A stretch of DNA of 7,758 nt from the NCBI GenBank assembly GCA_002501855.1, contig DAOM01000190.1, positions 1 through 7,758 of the forward strand. The letters run 5' to 3'. The DNA is from Candidatus Nitrosopolaris nunavutensis. Lineage in GTDB: Archaea > Thermoproteota > Nitrososphaeria > Nitrososphaerales > Nitrososphaeraceae. The translations under genes and the position numbers were made by a program. The notes beneath the pieces are model-generated. The model ran no database searches, had not been told where the DNA came from, and saw only the letters and a program-made list of their open reading frames with translations. This document shows positions 1 through 5,571 of this stretch, piece by piece. Every line of letters begins with the position of its first letter. The first letter of the stretch is position 1.

Positions 1-19
1 AGATGTGTATAAGAGACAG
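1..19 (+). other. Tn5/Nextera mosaic-end adapter remnant
   Basis: The first 19 bases read AGATGTGTATAAGAGACAG, an exact match to the 19-bp Tn5 mosaic end used in Nextera (tagmentation) sequencing libraries. It sits at the very edge of the window, where an untrimmed adapter at a contig end would be. It should be treated as library sequence, not as a genomic transposon end: no transposase or second end is present. Genomic sequence presumably starts at about base 20. Confidence 0.95.
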
Positions 20-230
20 GCTTACTAGTTTGACCCGGTATAGTTATGTATTAGGATAATTTACATGGAGGAATTATCGTAGTTATGACATGCTTATGCC
101 ATCTGTTCGTCATTACACTTCTTACATCTTGCAAGAATTGCATCCGCAGAGATAGGCTTGAAGAGCCACTAGCACGAGATGGATACGTAGATTTGAGGGT
201 AGAATCAAATAATGGCCAAAACCTGCCTCG

Positions 231-1676
231 TCATATTGCGACTAGATCTCTCTTGGGAGGTGGTTCCGGATTTCCAAATTCATTCGAATATGCGGAGTAC
301 AACCTTATTTCTTGCCCATGTTTAATATTATAAGAACCGATAGATTTTATGATCTTTTTATACTCACCTCTCAATGGTATCAATTTCTCCGCTAATACAT
401 CCGCTATCAATATGTGCCAATTATCGCCCATCTCCATAACTCGACGAGCTAATATTATGCCGGGTCCCCAAAAGTTTTGATTGTTCTTAATATCATTCAC
501 CGCAAACACGGGACCTGAACTCAAGCCTATCCTAACACCAATGAAATCATCCGGTGATTCTTTGCTCCTGTTATAGAGCCGAAGCTTTCGATGAAGCTGT
601 GTCCCAAGTTCTAATGGAAGTTGTGGATTTAAAAGAAATCCAATCACCATGCCGTCGCCTGTGGGCAAATGGATTTTCATATCGTCTGATTTAAAAGCGT
701 CACAAGATTTGACTATACCAAATAGGTTCTCGATTTTTTCTCGCTGTTTAGTTACAGATAATAAGGGATTAGACAACCCCACTATATCTATATAGAAAAA
801 ATTTGCATCAACGACTTCTGATGATATCCCCATCTCAGATATATTCAAACCGTAGACTCCTGCAAGCTTCTTGTATGTTTCCACATGATAATCATGAAAA
901 GGAAAGCCGGCATGCATTATAGGGACATCCAAAATAGGTTTTTGGCACAAATAACAATGCAACGAAGCAGATCGATCGGCGAAAATCAGGCTTCCATCAT
1001 TGCTAATCGTGAAATCGATCCACGAAGGGTTATGATGTAGCCCTTTTATGGAAAGCATCCTGATATTCCTAGTCAATACATTATCTCCTTCAAGCTTCAT
1101 CTCAAGAATCCCGTCTACTATGGAACTTAAGATTACATACTCGTTTGTAGAAGGCGTCGTCAAGGTAAAGATGGCCTGTCCTTCAATCTTCTTCAAAAGG
1201 AAATAAAGTTGGGTCACGAAAGTTATTACAGAACTTTCTCCGAAAATCGCAAATAAATGTGTCAAGGAATCAATAATCAAGAGAATTGCTCTGTTGGTGT
1301 CGTTATTGGTACTGACTGCATCAGAATTATTCATACCATTTGTTGTCGTTTTGCCGTTGGTCATTATACTCTCTGTAATATCATTGATCTCTTCTAATGC
1401 TAGGCCTAATTTCTCGTTGTCTTGCCCCTCGATTAGGTATGGGTTTATAAATACGGAATGTTCAGGCAGATCTTTTCTGCTGGCGAATAGACTTTTGTAT
1501 TGATTTTCTGATAAAGTTGAGCTAATATAGATGCAATGATCCCCTTTATCTAAACCGTCAATAAAGAATTGTCGACAGTACATGGTCTTACCCGCCCCCA
1601 CAGGACCGATTAGAAGTAACACGCTGTTAGGAAGACCACCTCCTTCTACCAAGTGTGATATGCCAGGAATCCGCAT
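231..1676 (-). CDS. KaiC/RecA-like ATPase fused to class III nucleotidyl cyclase-like domain
   Basis: This 481-residue soluble protein is probably a signalling or regulatory ATPase; its actual role is unknown. Residues 1-235 form a RecA/KaiC (COG0467-type) core with Walker A GPVGAGKT at 24-31 and Walker B ILLIID at 131-136. The glutamate pair that follows the next strand in KaiC appears to be Thr54-Leu55, so hydrolysis may be weak. Residues 101-130 are an Asn/Thr-rich insertion just before Walker B. A Cys/His patch (Cys241, Cys244, His256, His261, His264) could bind zinc. Residues 290-465 resemble a class III adenylate/guanylate cyclase domain: the metal aspartates fit Asp297 (FFYIDIVG) and Asp341 (TGDG), and GVRIGLSSGP at 380-389 matches the family. 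The usual adenine-selecting Lys is Leu337 and the transition-state Asn aligns with Ile408, while Arg412 is kept, so cyclase activity is doubtful. The ATG at 1676 fits a leaderless start from the TATA-like box at 1700-1707. It is transcribed alone. Confidence 0.88.
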   Translation of the reverse strand: MRIPGISHLVEGGGLPNSVLLLIGPVGAGKTMYCRQFFIDGLDKGDHCIYISSTLSENQYKSLFASRKDLPEHSVFINPYLIEGQDNEKLGLALEEINDITESIMTNGKTTTNGMNNSDAVSTNNDTNRAILLIIDSLTHLFAIFGESSVITFVTQLYFLLKKIEGQAIFTLTTPSTNEYVILSSIVDGILEMKLEGDNVLTRNIRMLSIKGLHHNPSWIDFTISNDGSLIFADRSASLHCYLCQKPILDVPIMHAGFPFHDYHVETYKKLAGVYGLNISEMGISSEVVDANFFYIDIVGLSNPLLSVTKQREKIENLFGIVKSCDAFKSDDMKIHLPTGDGMVIGFLLNPQLPLELGTQLHRKLRLYNRSKESPDDFIGVRIGLSSGPVFAVNDIKNNQNFWGPGIILARRVMEMGDNWHILIADVLAEKLIPLRGEYKKIIKSIGSYNIKHGQEIRLYSAYSNEFGNPEPPPKRDLVAI

Positions 1677-1699
1677 TGAGTTGAAAGTGTAAATCTATT

Positions 1700-1707
1700 A
1701 GTAAATA
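1700..1707 (-). promoter_or_regulatory. TATA-like box of the ATPase-cyclase gene
   Basis: On the minus strand this reads TATTTACT, centred about 27 bases upstream of the ATG at 1676. That is the usual archaeal TATA-to-start distance, so the mRNA is probably leaderless. No Shine-Dalgarno sequence lies before the ATG, which agrees. Confidence 0.5.
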
Positions 1708-1724
1708 CTTATAGGTTGTTGTCA

Positions 1725-1741
1725 TCCTAAGCTTTCCTAAG
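1725..1741. repeat. Helically phased direct repeat TCCTAAG upstream of the ATPase-cyclase gene
   Basis: TCCTAAG occurs at 1725-1731 and again at 1735-1741, exactly 10 bases apart, about one turn of DNA. The pair lies 18 to 34 bases upstream of the TATA-like box on the minus strand, where an archaeal activator site could be. The function is inferred; a chance match is possible. Confidence 0.35.
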
Positions 1742-1874
1742 AAACTAACTCACATCAGTTCCAAATTGTCAAGGTCGAATTTCTTTAGAACATCTTTGTC
1801 ATGGTTCAGCAGTGATGCGAATATTCCATACTACCTTCGTCTGTACTTTGCGCTGTCGGCCGAGTTACTGTGCG

Positions 1875-1883
1875 TATATAATA
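1875..1883 (+). promoter_or_regulatory. Orphan TATA box, possible small-RNA promoter
   Basis: TATATAATA is one of the best archaeal TATA matches in the window, yet no coding frame follows it. Transcription would begin near 1905. The nearest ATG frames downstream stop after a few codons. The hairpin and T-tract at 2015-2050 would end such a transcript at about 145 nucleotides. Confidence 0.35.
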
Positions 1884-1904
1884 ACACTCTTCGGCGAATG
1901 AACT

Positions 1905-2050
1905 TACGAAGTTAAGCTTGAATGGTCTACAGAGTTGGCTACACACCAAATAGGATTCTTTGAAAATAAAACATGCGCTAAAAATCTAGGAGGGCTGATA
2001 AAAATATTAAAAACCCGGTAGTGAGTCCCCCACTCCCGGTCGTTCTTTTT
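1905..2050 (+). ncRNA. Candidate untranslated RNA
   Basis: This is an inferred transcript from the orphan TATA box at 1875-1883 to the terminator-like hairpin at 2015-2039 with its T-tract. It starts close to a short potential stem (CTTCG at 1889-1893 with CGAAG at 1907-1911). It has no recognisable RNA family. The only support is promoter and terminator spacing in a region without a gene, so it is a hypothesis. Confidence 0.2.
2015..2050 (+). terminator. Hairpin followed by T-tract
   Basis: CCGGTAGTG at 2015-2023 pairs with CACTCCCGG at 2031-2039 in 8 of 9 positions around a 7-base loop, followed by TTCTTTTT at 2043-2050. The minus strand also has a T-tract on the other side (A-run at 2009-2013), so it could act in both directions. 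Archaeal termination depends mainly on the T-tract. Confidence 0.4.
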
Positions 2051-2427
2051 CGAGCCTAGCAATATTTCGAGACATGTATTCCATCGTGCCTGGGATGTGA
2101 CACTTGCAAGCACAATCACTACAGTCTAAATGAGTGCTTTTCTTACAACATTCAGATAATTCGTCGTTCATCGCAAAAATACGAAAAACCTTTACAAAAG
2201 AGTAATTTTAGTCTTGCTACGGATTATCAGACACTCATCAGATACCTCTTTAGCTAATTTCCTTCGTAAGCAATTACCAGCTTATTCGTGAAACCAGGTG
2301 TGTGTAGCAGATTTACTCTATCGACCAAGAATCCAGAGGTTTTCCAAAATAAATGGAGTTCTTTTTTTCCTACAAGCTGCCGAAGGCCCCTCCCCTAAGC
2401 GGAGAATCTATCATAATAGCTCGCACT

Positions 2428-2447
2428 AGCATATAGATTTTTAACTT
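2428..2447 (+). promoter_or_regulatory. AT-rich promoter region of aIF1A
   Basis: This stretch contains CATATAGA and TTTTTAA, either of which could be the TATA element. Transcription would then start at roughly 2458-2467, leaving a leader of about 30 to 40 bases before the TTG at 2497, unlike the near-leaderless genes elsewhere in the window. Confidence 0.35.
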
Positions 2448-2496
2448 CGTTGAATCGATAGATTGTGGGGTTTTCGACTTAGGCAAAAGGAAAGTA

Positions 2497-2787
2497 TTGA
2501 GTGAATCTCATCTCAAAGAATTGGTTAAGCCACAGCAAGGCGAGTTGCTTGGTCGGGTTATCAAGCTTGTTGGGGGGGACAATATTATTGTAAGATGCAC
2601 AGATGGCAAGGTTAGAACTTGCCGTATTCGAGGGAAAATTAAACGTAGAATGTGGATTCGAGATAATGACTTAGTATTAATTGCTCCGTGGGACTTTCAA
2701 GCGGAGAAGGCCGATATTGTATGGCGATATATTGCCGCACACGCAGAGAAGCTGGAGCAGGATGGATATCTAGAAGGCCTAAAGTAG
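2497..2787 (+). CDS. eif1A: Translation initiation factor aIF1A
   Basis: aIF1A binds the ribosomal A site of the small subunit and, with aIF1, supports start-codon selection. The 96-residue product is a typical single OB-fold factor: GELLGRVIKLVGGDN (15-29), RCTDGKVRTCRIRGKIKRRMWI (33-54, the RNA-binding strands) and APWDFQAEKADIVWRY (63-78), followed by a short helix ending in GYLEGLK. It resembles thaumarchaeal members closely. The start is uncertain. TTG at 2497 is the only standard start codon in frame after the stop at 2434-2436, with a weak AAGG at 2487-2490 before it. The frame stays open upstream and encodes LGKRKV, which resembles the basic tail expected before the OB fold, but no ATG, GTG or TTG precedes that segment. 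The gene stands alone and converges with the DUF6659-like gene. Confidence 0.95.
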   Translation: MSESHLKELVKPQQGELLGRVIKLVGGDNIIVRCTDGKVRTCRIRGKIKRRMWIRDNDLVLIAPWDFQAEKADIVWRYIAAHAEKLEQDGYLEGLK

Positions 2788-2800
2788 GGCTCCCGCCTGC

Positions 2801-2851
2801 CCAACGGGGGGGCTACACCGGCGCAATATGCAGTTGTAGCAGAACCGTTGG
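2801..2851 (+). other. Nested stem-loop just downstream of aIF1A
   Basis: CCAACGG at 2801-2807 pairs perfectly with CCGTTGG at 2845-2851. Inside it, GCTACA at 2812-2817 pairs with TGTAGC at 2835-2840, and GCA/TGC at 2823-2831 can form a small tip. GGGG and AGAA face each other as an internal loop. It starts 13 bases after the aIF1A stop codon, so it could be a 3' UTR structure or a processed RNA. No strong T-tract follows, so it is not an obvious terminator. Confidence 0.5.
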
Positions 2852-2878
2852 ACGTCATAAACACATATCTATCCTTTT

Positions 2879-2917
2879 CAGTAGCATTTGCCTGACCTAA
2901 AATGGACAGTAGCATTT
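2879..2917. repeat. Direct repeat CAGTAGCATTT
   Basis: The 11-base word CAGTAGCATTT occurs at about 2879-2889 and 2907-2917, 28 bases apart, in the 3' region of aIF1A. There is no gene content between the copies. It may be a small duplication remnant or a protein-binding pair. Confidence 0.4.
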
Positions 2918-2972
2918 ATCGCTACCGAGAATACATTCGGTTGCTCGAATATCTAACACAACTACGAATTCG

Positions 2973-2999
2973 ATTTATTTATTCTATATTTTATTTAAT
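2973..2999 (+). terminator. T-rich tract ending the aIF1A transcript
   Basis: A T/A-rich stretch with repeated TTTA and TTTT runs on the plus strand lies about 190 bases downstream of aIF1A and immediately before the end of the converging DUF6659-like gene. Archaeal RNA polymerase terminates at such T-rich tracts, so this is the likely end of the aIF1A transcript. Confidence 0.35.
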
Positions 3000-3009
3000 T
3001 AATAAGTCA

Positions 3010-3414
3010 TTACGGCTGAACAAAGTGTTTTGAATTTCGATTAATGAGTGGTATTATTTTATTCATTATAATCTCATGAAAATTAGCTGTCTCAACGTCG
3101 AATGTAAACATAATTACATAGGCAAGACGGTTATTTTTATCTGTTAGAGGGATCGTGGCTCGAAGTAACTTATCATAATGCGAGCATGTGTAATCTATTT
3201 TGCCCAACAGAGTCTGCCATCTTATTCTAGTATATTGGCGTGTCGCCGCAGTTATTGCATATTGCTGTGTTTCCTCCAAGTTTAATAATGGCTTCAGATC
3301 TTTGCGCTCAGACATCGAAAGCAAAAGTCCATGTTCATCAGCAACTCCCACGAAGCGAATTGATGGATCTAAACTAATAACGTCGTTACAAAATTGTTGA
3401 AAGAACTGCTTCAT
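3010..3414 (-). CDS. DUF6659-like small protein
   Basis: This 134-residue soluble protein has no signal peptide or membrane span. The pattern CNDVISLDPSIRFVGVADEHG (9-29), the LL.LEETQQYAITAATRQYTR block (43-63), LGKIDYTCSHYDKLLRATIPL (70-90) and a C-terminal IIMNKIIPLI helix match, from memory, the DUF6659 family that is abundant in Nitrososphaeria. Members may have a roadblock/profilin-like fold, but no function is established. The ATG at 3414 is chosen because a clear TATA box at 3443-3450 predicts transcription near 3420, leaving a leader of only about 6 bases. The gene converges with aIF1A and has no operon partner. Local similarity (IR-V--GVAD--G) to the unknown protein at 5572-5880 is noted separately. 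Confidence 0.82.
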   Translation of the reverse strand: MKQFFQQFCNDVISLDPSIRFVGVADEHGLLLSMSERKDLKPLLNLEETQQYAITAATRQYTRIRWQTLLGKIDYTCSHYDKLLRATIPLTDKNNRLAYVIMFTFDVETANFHEIIMNKIIPLINRNSKHFVQP

Positions 3415-3442
3415 TCTGACGAAGTAACGTCAAAAAGACTTA

Positions 3443-3450
3443 CTTTTATA
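3443..3450 (-). promoter_or_regulatory. TATA box of the DUF6659-like gene
   Basis: The minus strand reads TATAAAAG, centred about 32 bases before the ATG at 3414. Predicted transcription start is near 3420, giving an almost leaderless mRNA. Confidence 0.6.
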
Positions 3451-3458
3451 CTTTTGAA

Positions 3459-3487
3459 TGGTTGTACTACGATGGCAATAACAACCA
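3459..3487. promoter_or_regulatory. Inverted repeat upstream of the DUF6659-like promoter
   Basis: TGGTTGT at 3459-3465 is perfectly mirrored by ACAACCA at 3481-3487, with half-sites 22 bases apart centre to centre (about two turns). It lies just upstream of the TATA box at 3443-3450, a position suited to a dimeric regulator. A 7-base match at this spacing can arise by chance. Confidence 0.3.
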
Positions 3488-3984
3488 ATGGATCTAGCGC
3501 CACGTACGGCTACTTGACCAATGCCCTACAAGTCACGAATATCGAGCGGAGATTGTAGCAGGGTAAGTTGGCGTTCAGAGCATTTGACTGAGCAGTGGCG
3601 TGGCGTGATTAAATGTGACTCATATCTGACATTGGCTAAGAAATTCTATTCAGACCTTCACTTTTGAGACGATATCGATTCTGCAGGGAATACCAAGACT
3701 GATGAAAACAAAAAAAATCGACCATCTATTATCAGACAGATATTAACAAGAATTATGCGGGTTTTTTATGCGTTGCTGCTTCTATATACCTATTCTATAG
3801 GGCTATCATCTGTTAGTTCTTGACCTCTTAGCGGCATACTTGACAAACCGGATGATGCAGATGCTCGTCTCCTTTTGCTCCCATACTTATATAGTTCAAA
3901 CTTAATAAAACAACTTTGAGTTACCTATTATGTTTGTCGTTTGTGGGAGTGCCGCCACCCCCTGACTAAACATATGCGTATCAT

Positions 3985-4800
3985 CTATCGACTTAACCTT
4001 CTAATAGGGAGGTCCATTCTATTGCCCCATTCTCCCCACGATCCTAAATACATTTTGACGCTTTCATAGCCGAGCACTTTTAGCGCTATAAATGTATTAG
4101 CAGCTCTATATCCACCCTGACAGTATGTAAGGATTTCGGCATTTTTGTTAATACCTGAATATATACGTCGTAACTTCTCCGGATCTTTGAAAAATCCGTT
4201 ATCGTCAACGTTCTTTTTCCAATCTATGTTAATCGCTGAAGGTATGTGCCCTGCGCTAGCTGCACGTACAACAGAGCCCTCATATTCAAATTTTGAACGC
4301 GTATCGATGAGTGTGACTGACTTTGTGTTCTTTATCGCAGATCTCACCCGCCTCAGGTCGGCAAGGATTTTCGGATTAGCTCGGCAGTCAAAATTAGAAT
4401 GAGTAAAAGGATTGGTCCTCGTCTCTATTCTGTTTCCCTTATTTTTCCATCCTTGATATCCACCGTCGAGGAGGGCTACTCTTTTATGCGAGAAATAAAG
4501 CAGTAGCCAAACTCCTCTAGCTGAGGAAGGACCAGAAATATCATCATAAAATACCGCAATCTTCTCTTTCGTTACTCCGATATTTGAGAGTAGCAGCCTC
4601 ATATGATTATTAAACTGCTTGATTCCTTGTTCAGAGCTATCAATCCAATGAAACTGCATCAAGTCCATGTTTACCGCGCCTGGAATGTGTCCTTTAATAT
4701 AATCGGAAAATGGCCTAGTATCAATCAAGAGCAAATTCCTTTTCTGTCCTTGATCATACAATAATTCGCTCAACTGTTTAGAAGCAATAACAAGTTGCAT
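3985..4800 (-). CDS. Two-domain rhodanese-type sulfurtransferase
   Basis: This 271-residue cytoplasmic enzyme belongs to the thiosulfate/3-mercaptopyruvate sulfurtransferase family, which moves sulfane sulfur to cyanide, thiols or proteins through a cysteine persulfide. The N-terminal rhodanese domain (about 1-125) has LLIDTRPFSDYIKGHIPGA (24-42) but Asp86-Asp87 in FYDDISG where the cysteine loop would be, so it is a structural, inactive copy. The C-terminal domain (about 145-265) has LIDTRSKFEYEG (164-175), AGHIPSAINIDW (183-194) and the active loop CQGGYRA at 227-233 with nucleophile Cys227. The end GSWGEWGNRMDLPI is typical of the family. The length is normal. The loop CQGGYR is neither the textbook thiosulfate (CRKGVT) nor the mercaptopyruvate (CGSGVT) version, so the donor cannot be assigned. 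The ATG at 4800 sits about 26 bases from a TATA box, indicating a leaderless, monocistronic mRNA. Confidence 0.93.
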   Translation of the reverse strand: MQLVIASKQLSELLYDQGQKRNLLLIDTRPFSDYIKGHIPGAVNMDLMQFHWIDSSEQGIKQFNNHMRLLLSNIGVTKEKIAVFYDDISGPSSARGVWLLLYFSHKRVALLDGGYQGWKNKGNRIETRTNPFTHSNFDCRANPKILADLRRVRSAIKNTKSVTLIDTRSKFEYEGSVVRAASAGHIPSAINIDWKKNVDDNGFFKDPEKLRRIYSGINKNAEILTYCQGGYRAANTFIALKVLGYESVKMYLGSWGEWGNRMDLPIRRLSR

Positions 4801-4821
4801 GTCATAACAAGCTGCAATCAG

Positions 4822-4829
4822 TATTTTAT
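4822..4829 (-). promoter_or_regulatory. TATA box of the sulfurtransferase gene
   Basis: The minus strand reads ATAAAATA, centred about 26 bases before position 4800. The predicted start of transcription coincides with the ATG, so translation is leaderless. Confidence 0.6.
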
Positions 4830-5161
4830 TATCCTATACGCGGCGACTTGGATATAACTACCCACCTTAAACGGTATTGTCTAGCGATAGAATTAAGAAG
4901 GATGATGACCGCGCCGAGTGCCACTCATTCGTAGATTAATTTGGTAAGTGATTATGGCTGTTGTTCTGACATCTGCTCGATGTAGGTGACGGGTTGCGTA
5001 TATGATACCAGAATGGCCGGTCAAATCATTGCCCATTCATATCCATGCGATATGAGCAGATCGCTGATCTCATTTCTTGAAAATCTAATTAAACATCCTA
5101 GACCGCAGCCGCTTATGTCTTAGTTGAAGTTATTGTTTAATGCAACTTAATCTCGCTAAAA

Positions 5162-5180
5162 CCATTAAAATGATTAATGG
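5162..5180. promoter_or_regulatory. 19-bp perfect inverted repeat upstream of dodecin
   Basis: CCATTAA-AATGA-TTAATGG is a perfect 7-5-7 inverted repeat located 66 bases before the dodecin ATG and about 28 bases upstream of its TATA-like box. Position and symmetry suit an operator for a homodimeric transcription factor. It is too short and AT-rich to suggest a functional RNA hairpin. Confidence 0.45.
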
Positions 5181-5207
5181 CGGCGCTCGGTAGGACTGAC
5201 TGTTCCG

Positions 5208-5217
5208 TATTATTCAT
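5208..5217 (+). promoter_or_regulatory. TATA-like box of dodecin
   Basis: TATTATTCAT is centred about 33 bases before the ATG at 5246, predicting a transcript that starts near 5239 with a leader of about 6 bases. Confidence 0.4.
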
Positions 5218-5245
5218 ATCCCAGGAGTGCGATCTGTTTTGGTAA

Positions 5246-5452
5246 ATGGTTTACAAGTATATTGACATAGTAGGAACTTCGCCAAAAGGAACTGATTACG
5301 CAATAAAAAATGCTATCCAAGAAGATAAGACTATAAAAAATATACAATGGGCCGAACTAGGCAGGGTCACCGTAAAAGTTGACACACAAACGTTAGATTA
5401 CCAGGCAGAGGTCAGAATCGGCTTCAAGGTTCAACGCAGCAGAAATAACTAG
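5246..5452 (+). CDS. Dodecin, flavin-binding dodecamer
   Basis: Dodecins assemble into hollow 12-mers that bind flavins (riboflavin, FMN or lumichrome) between paired tryptophans, and act as flavin stores or photoprotective buffers in the cytoplasm. The 68-residue length is standard. The sequence follows the family from end to end: YKYIDIVGTSPKGTDYAIKN (3-22, first strand and helix), then NIQWAELGRVTVKV (32-45) with the flavin-stacking Trp35, and YQAEVRIGFKVQ (52-63), where Gln53 fits the residue that hydrogen-bonds the flavin in characterised members. The tail RSRNN is short and basic. The ATG at 5246 is the natural start, beginning right at the first strand. The gene is monocistronic, with its own TATA-like box, an inverted repeat upstream and a T7 terminator about 95 bases downstream. 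Confidence 0.93.
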   Translation: MVYKYIDIVGTSPKGTDYAIKNAIQEDKTIKNIQWAELGRVTVKVDTQTLDYQAEVRIGFKVQRSRNN

Positions 5453-5547
5453 CGGCTGCTGCACTACAGTAAAATTCACAAATCAATCACAGGTTTATCT
5501 ATATAAGACTGGTAGCATGACTACTGCCATCATGTCTAACAGCATTC

Positions 5548-5570
5548 TTTTTTTCAAAATACAAAAATAC
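5548..5570. terminator. Bidirectional T-tract terminator between converging genes
   Basis: On the plus strand, T7 at 5548-5554 would end the dodecin transcript. On the minus strand, the A-runs at 5556-5567 read as TTTTTGTATTTT and would end the converging 102-residue gene right after its stop codon. Back-to-back T-tracts of this kind are the normal archaeal arrangement. A weak stem (TGGTAG at 5510-5515 with CTGCCA at 5524-5529) lies just upstream. Confidence 0.55.
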
Positions 5571-5571
5571 T

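Larger units (their letters stand above)
1677..2496. other. Long intergenic region between divergent genes
   Basis: These 820 bases separate the divergently transcribed ATPase-cyclase gene and aIF1A. No frame here encodes a protein I recognise. A 71-codon minus frame at 1904-2119 has no family resemblance or convincing promoter. I found no tRNA-like T-arm and none of the conserved SRP RNA or RNase P RNA motifs. It holds the two gene promoters, a phased direct repeat, a TATA box at 1875-1883 followed by a hairpin plus T-tract at 2015-2050, an isolated T7 tract at 2362-2368, and a GC-rich patch around 2379-2403. Confidence 0.6.
3415..3984. other. Intergenic region between DUF6659-like and sulfurtransferase genes
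   Basis: These 570 bases hold the DUF6659-like promoter and the sulfurtransferase 3' region. Two short plus-strand frames exist (3473-3562, 29 codons; 3521-3667, 48 codons). Neither has a recognisable domain, a well-placed promoter or a Shine-Dalgarno sequence, so I do not call them genes. On the minus strand, T-tracts equivalent to the A-runs at 3906-3910 and 3709-3717 could terminate the sulfurtransferase transcript. No RNA gene or insertion sequence is evident. Confidence 0.6.
4801..5245. other. Divergent intergenic region between sulfurtransferase and dodecin
   Basis: These 445 bases carry the sulfurtransferase promoter at one end and the dodecin promoter and inverted repeat at the other. 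A TATATGAT at 4999-5006 is an isolated TATA candidate. A 36-codon plus frame at 5013-5123 begins too close to it (10 bases) and has no family resemblance, so it is not called. An ATGATGA near 4902 resembles a C box, but the only D-box-like CTGA lies about 65 bases away with no terminal stem, so a box C/D RNA is unlikely. Confidence 0.55.

Noticed and set aside
1..19. Interpreting the left edge as a genuine Tn5-family transposon end.
   Set aside because: The engineered mosaic-end sequence matches library adapter exactly and no transposase or partner end is present.
85..333. Plus-strand frame of 82 codons whose first residues look like a lipoprotein signal (VITLLTSC).
   Set aside because: It overlaps the 3' end of the convincing ATPase-cyclase gene by about 100 bases on the opposite strand, has no downstream domain, and its GGAGG lies 13 bases from the ATG.
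1904..2119. Minus-strand frame of 71 codons in the large intergenic gap.
   Set aside because: No family resemblance, no well-placed TATA box, and it covers the hairpin/T-tract structure at 2015-2050.
3521..3667. 48-codon plus-strand frame that briefly resembled a transposase remnant.
   Set aside because: No motif of a known transposase can be identified, there are no terminal repeats nearby, and promoter signals are absent.
4902..4975. Possible box C/D small RNA (ATGATGA near 4902, CTGA near 4967).
   Set aside because: The boxes are too far apart for a typical 50-60 nt archaeal C/D RNA, the internal boxes are poor and there is no terminal stem.
5013..5123. 36-codon plus-strand frame following TATATGAT at 4999-5006.
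   Set aside because: The TATA-like box is only 10 bases from the ATG, so a transcript from it would miss the start codon; no family is recognised.
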